This document shows, in pieces, positions 8,879 through 19,455 of a stretch of 64,000 bases of DNA (its first letter is position 1; each line of letters opens with the position of its first letter). The DNA comes from Caballeronia mineralivorans PML1(12) (lineage in GTDB: Bacteria > Pseudomonadota > Gammaproteobacteria > Burkholderiales > Burkholderiaceae): NCBI RefSeq assembly GCF_001028175.1, contig NZ_AEJF01000028.1:20219-84218 (forward strand), read 5' to 3'. The translations under genes and the position numbers were made by a program. The notes beneath the pieces are model-generated. The model was given only the letters and a program-made list of their open reading frames with translations, was not told the DNA's origin and searched no databases.

Positions 8879-11287
8879 TCAATGCCCCTTGAACAGATTC
8901 ATGATGTCCTGCTTTTCCTGCTCGCCAACTGGCGGCGCGGGCGCAGCCGGCGACGTGCCGCTGACATCTTCCGGCACGGCCTGACTGACGCCGATAGTTG
9001 CCACAAAACCGTGCCCCGGCGTCAAGTCGTCGAAATACAGTTCGCCGCCTAGCGAGACCACGTCGGGTGGCATCGTCGACTTGTATTCCGGCACGCCGCG
9101 CAATGCCCGGCTCATGTACTCCATCCACACCGGCAACGCGAGTCCGCCGCCCGTTTCCTTGTCGCCGAGACTGCGCGGCGTGTCGTAGCCGATCCATGCA
9201 ATTGCCACCAGAGAATGCTGGTAACCGGCGAACCACGCGTCGTGCGAATCGTTGGTCGTGCCCGTCTTGCCGGCGAGATCAGTGCGCTTCAACTGGTTCG
9301 TTCTTGCGCCCGTGCCTCGTTGGGCCACGCTTTGCAGCAGGCTGTTCATCACGTAGGCGTTGCGCGGCGTGATGGCAAGCGGCGCTGTGTCGCTGGCGAT
9401 CAGCGGCTGCGGATGCGACACCACGGCGCCGCGCGGGTCGGTGATGTCGGCGATCAGGTACGGATTCACCCGGTATCCGCCGTTTGCAAACACCGAATAC
9501 CCCGTCGCCATTTGCAGCGGCGTGACCTGACCTGCACCGAGCGCCATCGGCAGATAGGCCGGCTGACGTGATGCGTCGAAACCGAACTTCGTCACATACC
9601 CTTGCGCATACTTCGGGCCGATGTTGCTCAGGATGCGGATAGAGACCAGGTTTTTAGATTTCATCAATGCCGTGCGCATGGGCATCGGGCCGTCGAAACC
9701 GCCGCCGTAGTTCTTAGGCTCCCACGCCTGGCCGCCCGTTTCGGCGGCGCTGAAATAGAGCGGTGCGTCGTTGATGATGGTTGCCGGCGACAAACCCTTT
9801 TCCAGCGATGCCGAATAGATGAACGGCTTGAAGCTCGAACCCGGCTGGCGCCACGCCTGCGTGACGTGATTGAACTTATTCTTGTTGAAATCGAAGCCGC
9901 CCACCAGCGCGCGGATCGCGCCGTCCTGCGGGACGATGGAAACGAACGCGCCTTCCACTTGCGGCAGTTGCGTGATGACCCAGTTGTTGTCGTCGTTTTT
10001 CATCAGACGCACGATTGCGCCCAGACGGATGCGCTGGTTCGGCTGCGCCCGCGTGCTCAGCGCATTGGCGACAAAACGCAGGTCGTTGCCTTGAACCGTT
10101 GCCACGTTGCCATCGATAAAACTCGCCTTGACCTCCTTCGGGCTCGCTTCAGTGACGACGGCCGCGACGATCTCGCCGTTGTCGGGATGGTCGATGAGGG
10201 CGTCGTCGATAGCTTGTTCACGGTCGTCCGGGTCCGTGGGCAGATCGATATACCCCTCCGGTCCGCGATACCCATGCCGGTGCTCATAGTCCATCAAGCC
10301 TTTGCGCACGGCGCGGTAAGCCGCGTCCTGATCGGCGGAATCGATGGTTGTCACCACGTTCAGGCCCAGCGTATAAGCCTCCTCGCGATACTGCGTGTAC
10401 ATCATCTGGCGCACCATTTCCGCCACGTACTCGGCGTGCACGCTGAACTCGCGCCCTGCACCCTTCACTACGAGCGGTTGCTTGGCGGCGGCGTCGTATT
10501 GCTCTTGCGTGATGTAGCGCAGTTCGAGCATCCGTTCGAGGATGTATTGCTGGCGCACCTTCGCGCGCTTTGGATTGACCACCGGGTTATACGCCGACGG
10601 TGCTTTAGGCAAGCCGGCGAGCATGGCGGCTTCGGCGAGCGTAATGTCCTTCAGATCCTTGCCGAAATAAACCCGCGCGGCGCTCGCGAATCCGTAAGCG
10701 CGCTGTCCCAGATAGATCTGGTTCATATAGACCTCGAGAATCTGGTCTTTCGTCAGCGCGCGCTCGATCTTGTACGCGAGCAGCATCTCGTAGATCTTGC
10801 GGGTGTAGGTCTTTTCGCTCGACAGGAAGAAATTTCGCGCAACCTGCATCGTGATCGTGCTTGCGCCTTGGGACGCATGGCCGTTCGTTAGCGCCACCGT
10901 GCCGGCACGCAGGATGCCGGTCAGGTCGACACCGCCGTGATCGTAGAAACGCGCGTCTTCGATGGCGAGTACGGCCTTCTTCAGGTAATCCGGCACATCC
11001 TGAATCCGCACGACACTGCGCCGTTCCTCGCCGAATTCGCCAATCAGCACGTGATCCGCCGTGTAGACACGAAGCGGCACTTTCGGGCGGTAGTCGGTGA
11101 GCGCGTCGAGCGACGGCAGATTGGGCTGGGCAACCACTAGCGCATAACCGAGCACCAGCCCCGCGCTGATGATCAGCCCGACAATACAAACTAACAATCC
11201 GAGCAGAAGCCTGATCCAGAGCGGACGAACGCGCTTTGGAGAGTCAGGATGACGGGACGGCGGGGACGACGGAGACTGAGATTGCAT
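8879..11287 (-). CDS. mrcA: Penicillin-binding protein 1A, bifunctional transglycosylase/transpeptidase
   Basis: An 802-residue class A PBP that polymerises and cross-links peptidoglycan. A signal anchor is near residues 24-50. The GT51 transglycosylase domain follows, with EDARFYDHGGVD and the ASTITMQVARNFFL helix. An OB-like insert lies around 320-420. The transpeptidase domain has the catalytic serine in PGSSFKPF, an SxN-type SKN motif and KTGTTND. The C-terminus is Pro/Ala-rich. It is divergent from a decayed pilM/pilQ locus, the same neighbourhood as in many beta- and gamma-proteobacteria where mrcA faces pilMNOPQ. Confidence 0.95.
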   Translation of the reverse strand: MQSQSPSSPPSRHPDSPKRVRPLWIRLLLGLLVCIVGLIISAGLVLGYALVVAQPNLPSLDALTDYRPKVPLRVYTADHVLIGEFGEERRSVVRIQDVPDYLKKAVLAIEDARFYDHGGVDLTGILRAGTVALTNGHASQGASTITMQVARNFFLSSEKTYTRKIYEMLLAYKIERALTKDQILEVYMNQIYLGQRAYGFASAARVYFGKDLKDITLAEAAMLAGLPKAPSAYNPVVNPKRAKVRQQYILERMLELRYITQEQYDAAAKQPLVVKGAGREFSVHAEYVAEMVRQMMYTQYREEAYTLGLNVVTTIDSADQDAAYRAVRKGLMDYEHRHGYRGPEGYIDLPTDPDDREQAIDDALIDHPDNGEIVAAVVTEASPKEVKASFIDGNVATVQGNDLRFVANALSTRAQPNQRIRLGAIVRLMKNDDNNWVITQLPQVEGAFVSIVPQDGAIRALVGGFDFNKNKFNHVTQAWRQPGSSFKPFIYSASLEKGLSPATIINDAPLYFSAAETGGQAWEPKNYGGGFDGPMPMRTALMKSKNLVSIRILSNIGPKYAQGYVTKFGFDASRQPAYLPMALGAGQVTPLQMATGYSVFANGGYRVNPYLIADITDPRGAVVSHPQPLIASDTAPLAITPRNAYVMNSLLQSVAQRGTGARTNQLKRTDLAGKTGTTNDSHDAWFAGYQHSLVAIAWIGYDTPRSLGDKETGGGLALPVWMEYMSRALRGVPEYKSTMPPDVVSLGGELYFDDLTPGHGFVATIGVSQAVPEDVSGTSPAAPAPPVGEQEKQDIMNLFKGH

Positions 11288-11606
11288 GGCACCACCAAAA
11301 AACGGTCCCGCGATTATAGCTGCCCAACTTTACGGCTTTCGTCTGGCTTACTTGGGTGTTGCGCGCAGGTCGCGGGGACACCTGTTTGATCACGATAAGC
11401 GTTGACGGACTGACACGGCTAACGTTTGCATCGCGTCCTTTTGACGTTTCTCTACGCTTGTTTTGTGCCTGCCGGCAGCGGCGCTTTTAAGCCGCATTCT
11501 CCCTTTACGTTAGCCACTTGGGCGAATGGTGGCAACCACCGCCGCAGCCCACAATCGTTTCATTGCCAGCGCCCGAACGGTTCGACGCGCGGCCTGGAAA
11601 GAGCGG
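11288..11606. other. Divergent intergenic region mrcA / pilM remnant
   Basis: About 320 bases with no credible gene. It should contain the mrcA promoter (leftward) and the former pil operon promoter (rightward). A GGAAAGAG site precedes the pilM remnant start. I see no other clear element. Confidence 0.5.
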
Positions 11607-11918
11607 ATGAGCATGGGTACGCAAGCAGCATTGCGCGGGTCGGTTTGGACCGTCACGCGCCGGTTCACGGCGGGTATCGACATTAGTGAAGAGGCTGTCA
11701 GGCTCGCCGTGCTCAGCAAGCGGCTGCAGGCGAACCGGCCGGTTTGCGTCGAGCGGCTGGAGGAGGTTCGGCTTGAGCCGGGCGCGGTCGTAGGGGGCGA
11801 TTTCATCGACCGGGTCGCTATCTCGGCCGCGTTGCGCGAGGCCTTTTCACGACTGCCGGCGCGGGGTGTGCTGCGCTCGCTACGTTGTGCAATGGCGTTG
11901 CCGGCGTCGGCCACATTG
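11607..11918 (+). pseudogene. pilM: pilM remnant, N-terminal part only
   Basis: The first ~104 codons of a PilM-type ATPase-fold protein, the cytoplasmic component of the type IV pilus alignment subcomplex. FTAGIDISEEAVRLAVLS gives the expected first strand and phosphate-loop region, and LRCAMALPASATLT is typical of the end of its early N-terminal domain. After about base 11918 the frame runs into SRGRR and a stop, because the sequence has switched to pilQ. The remaining two thirds of pilM and the whole of pilN, pilO and pilP are absent. A GGAAAGAG ribosome binding site is still present before the ATG at 11607. Assignment as pilM is by motif memory and by position next to mrcA. Confidence 0.75.
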
Positions 11919-12645
11919 ACCAGCCGAGGCCGCAGGTGATGATCGAGGTGCGCATCGTGGAAGGTGACGCCGGTTTTTCACGCAATCTTGGCGTGAAGCT
12001 GTCGATGACGCCCACCGGCGACGCTACCGCGCGCGGTCTTGTAGCGGGCGCGGACGGCGCGGTCTTCGATTTATCGGCGCGGCCAATCGGCGGGTTCGAC
12101 GCCGCGACCGCCGGCCTGACGCTATTCGCCGCGCAGGCCACGCGGTTGCTCAACGTAGAGTTGCGCGCGCTGGCAAACGAAGGCCGTGGCAGATTGTGTC
12201 CAGGCCGCGTGTGATCACGGCGGATCGCGTGACGGCGGTGGTCGAGCAGGGCACCGAATTGCCGTATCAGGCGAAGGTCGGCAACGGTGTGTCTGGCGTA
12301 CAGTTCCGCCGGGCCGCGCTGAAACTGGAGGTCGAGCCCCAAATTACGCCGCATGGTCACGTGATCCTCGACCTCGATGTATCGAAGGACAGCGTTGGCG
12401 AGCAGACCGCGGCCGGCCCGGCGATCAACACGAAGCATGTCCAGACACGCGTGGAGGTGGAGGACGGCGGCACGGTGGCAATCGGCGGGATATATTCCAC
12501 CGACGAACGCGAAGATGTCACGAGGGTCCCGCTGCTCGGTAAAATCCTGGTATTGGGTTGGCTTTTTCGTCATACCGCGCGCCGTAATTCACGCAGCGAA
12601 CTGGTCATTTTCATTACCCCGCATATCGTTCCGGCGCGTCTGTGA
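11919..12645 (+). pseudogene. pilQ: pilQ remnant, C-terminal secretin part with a frameshift
   Basis: The C-terminal ~240 codons of a type IV pilus/competence secretin. It begins abruptly at DQPRPQVMIEVRIVE, the N3/secretin boundary motif (usual form PRPQVLIEARIVE). The frame breaks near 12196: AGATTGTGTCC lacks one G relative to the expected R-L-V-S reading. The rest then continues in another frame through SRPRVITADRV, VEQGTELPYQ, the beta-barrel region and VFITP-like VIFITPHIV. With its N-terminus deleted and an internal frameshift, it cannot make a working secretin. aroK follows directly, as it does after intact pilQ in relatives. Confidence 0.82.
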
Positions 12646-12752
12646 AGGCCGCCGGCAAGCCTTCCCGACTCGACAAAGCGGCCCTTTTGCCCTTAAGCTC
12701 CCGCACGAACGGGACCAGAATCGGGACCGGAATCAATGCACAAGGAAGCGAG

Positions 12753-13304
12753 TTGGAAGCCGGGCAAGCGAACGCGAACGTATTTTTTGTCGGACTCATG
12801 GGGGCTGGGAAGACCACCGTGGGGAGGGCGGTCGCGCGCCGGTTACAGCGTTCTTTCATCGATTCCGACCACGAAATCGAGGCCCGCACGGGCGCGCGCA
12901 TTCCGGTGATCTGGGAGGTCGAAGGCGAGGAAGGCTTCCGGCAGCGCGAAGCGGATGTGATCGACGAACTGTCGCGGCGCGAGAATATCGTGCTGGCGAC
13001 CGGCGGCGGCGCGATTCTCCGGCCGGAGAATCGCGAACATCTGAAGAATCGCGGGCTGGTGATCTATCTGCGCGCCACGCCGCACGAGTTGTGGCAACGC
13101 ACGCGGCGCGATAAGAACCGGCCGCTGCTGCAGACCGACGACCCGCGTGGCAAGCTCGAAGCGCTCTATAAGGCGCGTGATCCGCTGTATCAGGAGTGCG
13201 CGCATTTCATCGTGGAAACCGGCCGCCCAACCGTGAACAACCTCGTCAACATGGTGTTGATGCAACTGGAGATGGCCGGCATCGTCAAGCCGGCTACGTC
13301 ATAA
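12753..13304 (+). CDS. aroK: Shikimate kinase
   Basis: Phosphorylates shikimate to shikimate 3-phosphate in chorismate synthesis. The P-loop is GLMGAGKT (residues 14-21 from this start), followed by DSDHEIE (shikimate-binding aspartate), GFRQREA, GGGA and RPLLQTDDP. The frame is open from a GTG at 12642 that overlaps the pilQ stop, which would give 220 residues. I prefer the TTG at 12753 because AAGGA lies 6 bases upstream and the resulting 183 residues match the family. The start is the uncertain part, not the function. The stop overlaps the aroB start (TAATG). Confidence 0.88.
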   Translation: MEAGQANANVFFVGLMGAGKTTVGRAVARRLQRSFIDSDHEIEARTGARIPVIWEVEGEEGFRQREADVIDELSRRENIVLATGGGAILRPENREHLKNRGLVIYLRATPHELWQRTRRDKNRPLLQTDDPRGKLEALYKARDPLYQECAHFIVETGRPTVNNLVNMVLMQLEMAGIVKPATS

Positions 13305-14389
13305 TGTCCGCCATGATTACCGTCAACGTCGAACTGGGCGATCGCGCCTACCCCATCCATATCGGCGCCGGGCTGATTGGCCGGACCGAACTGTACGCGC
13401 CGCATATTACGGGCTCGTCGGTCGCCATTGTTACCAACACGACCGTCGACCCGCTCTATGGCGACGCGCTGCGTGCCGCCCTCGCGCCGCTCGGCAAAAA
13501 AGTCACGACCGTCGTGCTGCCCGACGGCGAGGCGCACAAGAATCTCGAGACGCTCAACCAGATTTTCACCGCGTTGCTGACCGAGCGCGCCGATCGCAAG
13601 ACCACGCTGATTGCGCTGGGCGGTGGGGTGATCGGCGACATGACGGGTTTTGCCGCCGCCAGCTACATGCGCGGCGTGCCGTTTATCCAGGTGCCGACCA
13701 CGCTGCTTGCGCAGGTCGACTCGTCGGTGGGCGGCAAGACCGGCATCAATCATCCGCTTGGCAAGAACATGATCGGCGCGTTTTATCAGCCGCAAGCTGT
13801 TATCGCCGACATCGCGGTGCTGCGGACGCTGCCGCCGCGCGAACTCGCTGCGGGTATCGCGGAAGTGATCAAGACGGGCGCCATCGCCGAGAGCGAATTC
13901 TTCGACTGGATCGAGGCGAACATCCCGGCTTTGAACGATTGCGACGCCACCGCGCTTGCGCATGCGGTGAAGCGCTCGTGCGAGGTGAAAGCAGCGGTGG
14001 TTGCCGCCGACGAACGCGAAGGCGGCTTGCGCGCCATTCTCAACTTTGGCCACACGTTCGGTCACGCGATCGAAGCGGGCCTTGGTTACGGCGAATGGTT
14101 GCATGGCGAGGCGGTTGGATGCGGCATGGTGATGGCAGCGGATCTGTCGGTGCGGCTCGGCCGGCTCGATGAGAACTCGCGCGCGCGCCTCACGCGGTTG
14201 ATCGCGGCGGCGAAGTTGCCGGTCAAGGCGCCGGCCCTTGGCGCGGATCGGTATATCGACTTGATGAAAGTCGACAAGAAAGCCGAAGCGGGTGAGATCA
14301 AATTCATCCTGCTCGAGCGTTTCGGCAAGACAAAGATCACGGGTGCACCGGACGAGGCAGTGCGCGCAACGCTCGCGGCCAGCGTCTGA
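13304..14389 (+). CDS. aroB: 3-Dehydroquinate synthase
   Basis: A 361-residue NAD- and zinc-dependent enzyme that cyclises DAHP to 3-dehydroquinate, step two of the shikimate pathway. Visible motifs are [12 protein letters not shown], the glycine-rich [27 protein letters not shown], and zinc ligands in [12 protein letters not shown] and GEWLHGEAV. The start ATG overlaps the aroK stop in TAATG. A second in-frame ATG nine bases on (MITVNVELG) is an alternative. aroK and aroB are clearly co-transcribed. Confidence 0.96.
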   Translation: MSAMITVNVELGDRAYPIHIGAGLIGRTELYAPHITGSSVAIVTNTTVDPLYGDALRAALAPLGKKVTTVVLPDGEAHKNLETLNQIFTALLTERADRKTTLIALGGGVIGDMTGFAAASYMRGVPFIQVPTTLLAQVDSSVGGKTGINHPLGKNMIGAFYQPQAVIADIAVLRTLPPRELAAGIAEVIKTGAIAESEFFDWIEANIPALNDCDATALAHAVKRSCEVKAAVVAADEREGGLRAILNFGHTFGHAIEAGLGYGEWLHGEAVGCGMVMAADLSVRLGRLDENSRARLTRLIAAAKLPVKAPALGADRYIDLMKVDKKAEAGEIKFILLERFGKTKITGAPDEAVRATLAASV

Positions 14390-14764
14390 CCGGCTGCGTT
14401 CAACAGCGGTTTTGCGACGAAGCTCAATCGCAAGTCATTTGGGCTCAACAGTGCGCTGACTTTCTTGACGAAGGCTCAGGGGCGTTCGCCGCCACGAAGA
14501 CCGACATGGTTCATAGCAACGGGTAAGCAGCGAGACAATCCAGGTTCTGGAGGTATTCGCGATGGTTTCCCTAATTGGTTTTCCTAATGCTGTTTTGAGG
14601 CGCGACCGCTGTCACGAACAAAGCGATGGTAATTCGCGGTAACCGCCAAGCCGCGAGACGTTCCAGATTGGGGCATCGCGCCGACTCTCCTTGACGCTGC
14701 GTCGAGGCACGGCCGTTTCCCCGAAAAACACGACGAAGCAAACGACGATGATTCGGAGCAGCCG
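14390..14764. other. Intergenic region aroB / dgt
   Basis: 375 bases without a credible gene. Short frames here are inconsistent with any family I recognise. I see no clear terminator for aroB and no convincing -35/-10 pair. Confidence 0.5.
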
Positions 14765-15991
14765 GTGAGCGACAAGACATTCGAGGTTTCCAGCATCACG
14801 CCGACGTGCTTCGCGCTTGAAGCACATCTCGCACCGTATGCCGCGCATTCGGCTGAGTCGCGCGGTCGCCGCTTCGACGAAAAACCGCCGGTTGCGCGCA
14901 CCGAGTTCCAGCGTGACCGCGATCGCATTGTCCACTCCACGGCATTCCGGCGGCTCGAATACAAGACGCAGGTTTTCGTGAATCACGAAGGCGACTTGTT
15001 CCGTACGCGGCTGACGCACAGTCTGGAAGTCGCGCAGATCGCGCGTTCCGTGGCGCGTAATCTTCGCGTGAACGAGGATCTGGTCGAAGCCATTTCGCTG
15101 GCGCACGATCTTGGCCATACGCCGTTCGGCCATGCCGGACAGGATGCACTAAACGAATGCATGCGCGATCACGGCGGCTTCGAACACAACCTGCAGAGCC
15201 TCGTGGTCGTCGATGAACTGGAAGAACACTACGGCGCGTTCAACGGCCTGAACCTCTGCTTCGAAACCCGCGAAGGAATCCTCAAACACTGCTCGCATGA
15301 AAACGCGCTGAAGCTCGGCGCGTTGGGCGAGCGGTTTTTGAATCGCAAGCAGCCGTCGATAGAAGCGCAGATCGCAAACGTTGCCGACGAAATCGCCTAC
15401 AACAATCACGACGTCGACGACGGCCTGCGCTCCGGCCTGATCACGCTCGACCAACTCGCCGACGTCGCACTGTGGCAGACACATTACGAAGCGGCACGCG
15501 GCGAGTATCCGGATATCGAAGGGCGCCGGCTGATTCACGAGACCATTCGCCGGATCATCAACACGTTGATCGTGGACTTGATCGAAACGACCAGTGCGAA
15601 TCTGGCGCGCTTGAATCCACAATCGGTCGACGACGTCCGCAATGCGCCGGCGATCGTCACGCACGGCGAGAACGTCGCCGCCCAGGCGACCGAACTCAAG
15701 CGCTTCCTCTACAAGAACCTGTACCGCCATTACCGGGTAATGCGGATGGCGAACAAAGCGGGGCGCGTGGTGGGCGGCCTGTTCAAGGCGTTCAACGACG
15801 ACCCGCGCCTGCTGCCGCCGGCTTATCAGGCACGCGGCCCGGTTGCCGAAGAGTCCGCCAACGACCCCCACAGCAGCGAGACACCTGCAGGCCGCACGCA
15901 GGCGCGTCTTATCGCGCATTACATAGCAGGCATGACGGATCGTTACGCATTAAAAGAGTACGGTCGTCTATTCGTCATGGACGACAATTAG
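14765..15991 (+). CDS. dgt: dGTPase-like HD-domain triphosphohydrolase
   Basis: A 408-residue member of the deoxyguanosinetriphosphate triphosphohydrolase-like family, which splits dNTPs to deoxynucleoside and triphosphate. The HD metal-site residues are visible: H85 in RTRLTHSLE, then H114-D115 and H118 in [26 protein letters not shown] and RNRDRI-type nucleotide-binding segments (here [12 protein letters not shown]) precede them. The start is a GTG at 14765. Substrate range of this branch is not settled by sequence alone. It is followed after 74 bases by the ugp operon. Confidence 0.92.
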   Translation: MSDKTFEVSSITPTCFALEAHLAPYAAHSAESRGRRFDEKPPVARTEFQRDRDRIVHSTAFRRLEYKTQVFVNHEGDLFRTRLTHSLEVAQIARSVARNLRVNEDLVEAISLAHDLGHTPFGHAGQDALNECMRDHGGFEHNLQSLVVVDELEEHYGAFNGLNLCFETREGILKHCSHENALKLGALGERFLNRKQPSIEAQIANVADEIAYNNHDVDDGLRSGLITLDQLADVALWQTHYEAARGEYPDIEGRRLIHETIRRIINTLIVDLIETTSANLARLNPQSVDDVRNAPAIVTHGENVAAQATELKRFLYKNLYRHYRVMRMANKAGRVVGGLFKAFNDDPRLLPPAYQARGPVAEESANDPHSSETPAGRTQARLIAHYIAGMTDRYALKEYGRLFVMDDN

Positions 15992-16065
15992 AATCGCGCG
16001 TTCCAGGCGCGTTCCGCGCTTGTTCCAACCAAAAAACTCCACCGGGGTTCAAGGAGAGGTTACTC

Positions 16066-17388
16066 ATGAGTAGTCGTAAGTTGCTGGCGGGCGCCTTTTC
16101 CGTTGCCGCCATACTCGCCTTTGGCGCAAGTCAGGCACAGGCCGCCACCGAAATCCAGTTCTGGCATGCGATGGAATCCGCACTCGGCGAGCGCGTGAAT
16201 GATATTGCGAACGACTTCAACGCGTCGCAAAGCGATTACAAGATCGTGCCGGTTTTCAAGGGCAGCTATGACCAGACGATGGCTGCGGGCATCGCGGCGT
16301 ATCGCAGCGGCAACGCGCCGGCCATCCTGCAGGTTTATGAAGTCGGCACGGCCACGATGATCCAGGCCAAGAAAGCCGTGATTCCTGTCTCCGATGTATT
16401 CAAGCAGGCCGGCGTTCCGCTGGACGAGAAAGCATTCGTACCAACCATTGCAAGTTATTACAGCGACTCGAAAACGGGCCACCTGATTTCGATGCCGTTC
16501 AACAGTTCGACGCCCGTCCTCTATTACAACAAGGACGCGTTCAAGAAAGCCGGCATCGATCCGACCCATCCGCCGAAGACCTGGGGCGAACTCGAAGCCG
16601 ATGCGACAAAGCTGAAGGCGGCGGGAATGTGCGGTTATTCGTCGGGCTGGCAGAGCTGGATTCAGTTGGAGAACTACAGCGCGTGGCACGGCGTGCCGTT
16701 CGCATCGAAGAATAATGGCTTCGACGGCACCGACGCCGTGCTCGAATTCAACAAGCCGCTGCAGGTCGCGCACATCCAGTTCCTGCAGAACATGGCGAAG
16801 GAAGGCACGTTCACGTATGTCGGCCGCAAGGACGAGGCGGTATCGAAGTTCTATAGCGGCGATTGCGGCATCCTGACCAACTCGTCGGGCTCGCTTGCCA
16901 ACATCAAGAAGTACGCGAAGTTCAATTTCGGCACAGGCATGATGCCCTACGACGAGAGCGTGAAGGGCGCACCGCAGAACGCGATTATCGGCGGCGCGAG
17001 TCTTTGGGTGCTCTCCGGGAAAGATCCGGCAACGTATAAGGGTGTCGCCAAGTTCCTCGCTTACCTGAGCTCGCCGGCAGTGGCTGCCAAATGGCATCAG
17101 GACACGGGTTATCTGCCGGTCACCACGGCTGCCTATGAGTTGACGCAAAAGCAGGGCTTCTACGAGAAGAATCCCGGCGCCGATACCGCGATCAAACAGA
17201 TGCTGAACAAACCGCCTCTGCCGTTCACGAAGGGCTTGCGCCTGGGCAACATGCCGCAGATCCGTACGATCGTCGACGAAGAGCTCGAGCAGGTCTGGGC
17301 GCAGAAGAAAACGCCGAAGGAAGCACTGGATTCAGCCGCTTCGCGTGGCGACGATCTGCTGCGCCGTTTCGAAAAGGCCGGAAGCTAA
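16066..17388 (+). CDS. ugpB: sn-Glycerol-3-phosphate ABC transporter, periplasmic binding protein
   Basis: A 440-residue family 1 solute-binding protein. A clear signal peptide (residues 1-25) ends at [25 protein letters not shown] is the UgpB N-terminal signature, and [18 protein letters not shown] and [20 protein letters not shown] line the ligand site. The frame is open far upstream, but AAGGAGAGGT at 16051-16060 fixes the ATG at 16066. It heads the operon ugpB-A-E-x-C-Q for uptake of glycerol-3-phosphate or glycerophosphodiesters. Confidence 0.95.
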   Translation: MSSRKLLAGAFSVAAILAFGASQAQAATEIQFWHAMESALGERVNDIANDFNASQSDYKIVPVFKGSYDQTMAAGIAAYRSGNAPAILQVYEVGTATMIQAKKAVIPVSDVFKQAGVPLDEKAFVPTIASYYSDSKTGHLISMPFNSSTPVLYYNKDAFKKAGIDPTHPPKTWGELEADATKLKAAGMCGYSSGWQSWIQLENYSAWHGVPFASKNNGFDGTDAVLEFNKPLQVAHIQFLQNMAKEGTFTYVGRKDEAVSKFYSGDCGILTNSSGSLANIKKYAKFNFGTGMMPYDESVKGAPQNAIIGGASLWVLSGKDPATYKGVAKFLAYLSSPAVAAKWHQDTGYLPVTTAAYELTQKQGFYEKNPGADTAIKQMLNKPPLPFTKGLRLGNMPQIRTIVDEELEQVWAQKKTPKEALDSAASRGDDLLRRFEKAGS

Positions 17389-17395
17389 ACGCGCC

Positions 17396-18280
17396 ATGGA
17401 AAAACGATCGCGGTTCAATACGAGCCTGCTGCCTTACCTGCTGGTCGCGCCGCAACTCGCGATCACCGCGCTCTTTTTTCTGTGGCCGGCCGGCGAAGCA
17501 CTGTGGCAGGCCACGCAGAGTCAGGACGCGTTCGGGACATCGAGCGAGTTTGTCGGGCTGGCGAATTTCAAGCAAATCTTCACCGATCCGCTCTATCTCT
17601 CGTCGTTCAACACAACGATTATTTTCTGCACGCTTGTCACCGTTTCGGGGCTCGTGATCTCGTTGCTGCTGGCCGCGTGCGCCGATCGGGTGACAAGAGG
17701 CAGGAAGCTTTATCAGACGCTGTTGATCTGGCCGTACGCGGTTGCGCCGGCTATTGCCGCTGTGCTTTGGTCGTTTTTGTTCAATCCGAGTATTGGTTTG
17801 GTGACCTATGCGCTCGCGAAATACGGCATTGTCTGGAACCACGCGCTGAATGGTTCCCAGGCGATGTTCCTGGTCGTGCTGGCGTCGGTGTGGAAACAGG
17901 TCAGCTATAACTTCCTGTTTTTCTACGCCGGTCTGCAGGCCATTCCGCGCTCGTTGATCGAGGCGGCGGCTATTGACGGTGCGGGTCCTGTACGGCGTTT
18001 CTTCGGGATCGCTTTGCCCTTGCTCTCGCCGACTAGCTTCTTCTTGCTGACTGTCAATGTGGTCTACGCCTTCTTCGATACCTTCCCAGTCATCGATGCC
18101 GCGACCGGTGGCGGCCCCGCCCAGTCCACAAAGACTTTGATCTACAAAATCTTCGCCGAAGGCTTCCAAGGGCTCGATATAGGCAGCTCCGGCGCTCAGT
18201 CGGTCGTGCTGATGCTGATTGTGGTGGCGCTGACGGTCGTGCAATTCCGCTTTATCGAACGTCGGGTGCAGTACTCATGA
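17396..18280 (+). CDS. ugpA: Glycerol-3-phosphate ABC transporter permease UgpA
   Basis: A 294-residue inner-membrane permease with about six transmembrane helices. The binding-protein-dependent transport EAA loop is visible as [20 protein letters not shown], the contact site for the ATPase UgpC. It begins 7 bases after ugpB ends, with ATG at 17396, and overlaps ugpE by ATGA at its end. Length and N-terminus ([20 protein letters not shown]) are typical. Confidence 0.95.
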   Translation: MEKRSRFNTSLLPYLLVAPQLAITALFFLWPAGEALWQATQSQDAFGTSSEFVGLANFKQIFTDPLYLSSFNTTIIFCTLVTVSGLVISLLLAACADRVTRGRKLYQTLLIWPYAVAPAIAAVLWSFLFNPSIGLVTYALAKYGIVWNHALNGSQAMFLVVLASVWKQVSYNFLFFYAGLQAIPRSLIEAAAIDGAGPVRRFFGIALPLLSPTSFFLLTVNVVYAFFDTFPVIDAATGGGPAQSTKTLIYKIFAEGFQGLDIGSSGAQSVVLMLIVVALTVVQFRFIERRVQYS

Positions 18281-19122
18281 TCGAAAATCGTCGCGGTTTT
18301 GACCTCTTTTGCCATGCGGTGCTGATCCTGGGCGTGCTGCTGGTGGTGTTTCCGGTGTACATCGCCTTCTGCGCGGCCACCATGAGCGAGGCGGAAGTAT
18401 TCAGCGTGCCGCTATCGCTGGTTCCAAGCACGCACTTGTTCGAGAACATCGCGAACATCTGGACGCACGGCAGCGGCAACGCGGCGGCGCCGTTTGGCCA
18501 CATGCTGCTGAACAGCCTTGTCATGGCGCTCGTGATTTCGATCGGCAAGATCTCGATCTCGATGCTGTCGGCCTACGCCATTGTGTTCTTCCGCTTCCCG
18601 TTTAAAAACCTGGCCTTCTGGCTAATCTTCATCACGCTGATGCTGCCGGTGGAAGTGCGGATTTTCCCGACGGTTCAGGTCGTTTCATCGATGCATCTCA
18701 GCAACACGTACGCCGGTCTGACGCTGCCGCTGATCGCATCGGCGACGGCTACGTTCCTGTTCCGCCAGTTCTTCATGACGCTGCCCGATGAACTGATGGA
18801 GGCGGCGCGTATCGACGGTGCGGGCGCGTTGCGATTCTTGTGGGACGTGGTGCTGCCGCTGTCGAAGACGAACATTGCCGCGCTGTTCGTGATCACGTTC
18901 ATCTATGGCTGGAATCAGTATCTGTGGCCGATCCTGATCACCAGCGACCAGTCGCTGCAAACGGCGGTGGTCGGCATCAAGAGCATGATCGCTTCCGGCG
19001 ACACGGCTACCGAGTGGCAGTTGGTCATGACCGCGACGCTGCTCGCCATGCTGCCGCCGCTCGCAGTCGTACTGACGATGCAGCGCTGGTTCGTGCGCGG
19101 TCTCGTCGATTCCGAAAAATAA
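18277..19122 (+). CDS. ugpE: Glycerol-3-phosphate ABC transporter permease UgpE
   Basis: A 281-residue second permease subunit with about six helices. The EAA loop is [20 protein letters not shown], and the conserved [12 protein letters not shown] segment follows. The start overlaps the ugpA stop (ATGA), indicating translational coupling. It pairs with UgpA to form the membrane channel. Confidence 0.95.
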   Translation: MIENRRGFDLFCHAVLILGVLLVVFPVYIAFCAATMSEAEVFSVPLSLVPSTHLFENIANIWTHGSGNAAAPFGHMLLNSLVMALVISIGKISISMLSAYAIVFFRFPFKNLAFWLIFITLMLPVEVRIFPTVQVVSSMHLSNTYAGLTLPLIASATATFLFRQFFMTLPDELMEAARIDGAGALRFLWDVVLPLSKTNIAALFVITFIYGWNQYLWPILITSDQSLQTAVVGIKSMIASGDTATEWQLVMTATLLAMLPPLAVVLTMQRWFVRGLVDSEK

Positions 19123-19136
19123 CGGAGGCTCATTCA

Positions 19137-19445
19137 ATGATCCTGGAAATTGCTCAACTGCCGGTGAAAGCCGGCGAAGAAACCGCGTTCGAAGCGGCGT
19201 TCGCTGAAGCCGGGAAGATCATCTCGGCGCAACCGGGTTATCTCTCGCACGAACTGGTGCGCGGCGCCGACGCGAACAACGGCTCGCAGTACGTGCTGCT
19301 CGTGCGGTGGGAAACGGTCGCAGCGCATCAGGAAGGTTTCCGCAACTCCGCCGACTACCAGACGTGGCGTGAGTTGCTGCACAAATTCTATGAACCCGGC
19401 ATCGCGGTCGCGCATTTTGCGACGGTCGCGGGCGCACTTAAATGA
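19137..19445 (+). CDS. ABM-domain (antibiotic biosynthesis monooxygenase-like) protein inside the ugp operon
   Basis: A 102-residue protein of the ABM dimeric alpha/beta-barrel superfamily. Recognisable features are MILEIAQLPVKAGEETAFE (first strand), QPGYLSHELVRG, YVLLVRWETVAAHQ and the FRNSADYQTWRELLHKFY helix. Such proteins can be small monooxygenases, heme-handling proteins or catalytically silent. CGGAGG before the ATG at 19137 is a strong ribosome binding site. It lies between ugpE and ugpC with small gaps, so it is expressed with the transporter. Its substrate is unknown. Confidence 0.82.
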   Translation: MILEIAQLPVKAGEETAFEAAFAEAGKIISAQPGYLSHELVRGADANNGSQYVLLVRWETVAAHQEGFRNSADYQTWRELLHKFYEPGIAVAHFATVAGALK

Positions 19446-19455
19446 AGGCGGTCCG

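Noticed and set aside
9602..10891. 429-codon open frame antisense to mrcA
   Set aside because: Same pattern: shadow of the PBP1A gene, no motif and no start signal.
15992..16065. Repeated GCGCGTTCC words between dgt and ugpB as an operator
   Set aside because: Short GC-rich direct repeats are common in this genome and do not form a symmetric site.
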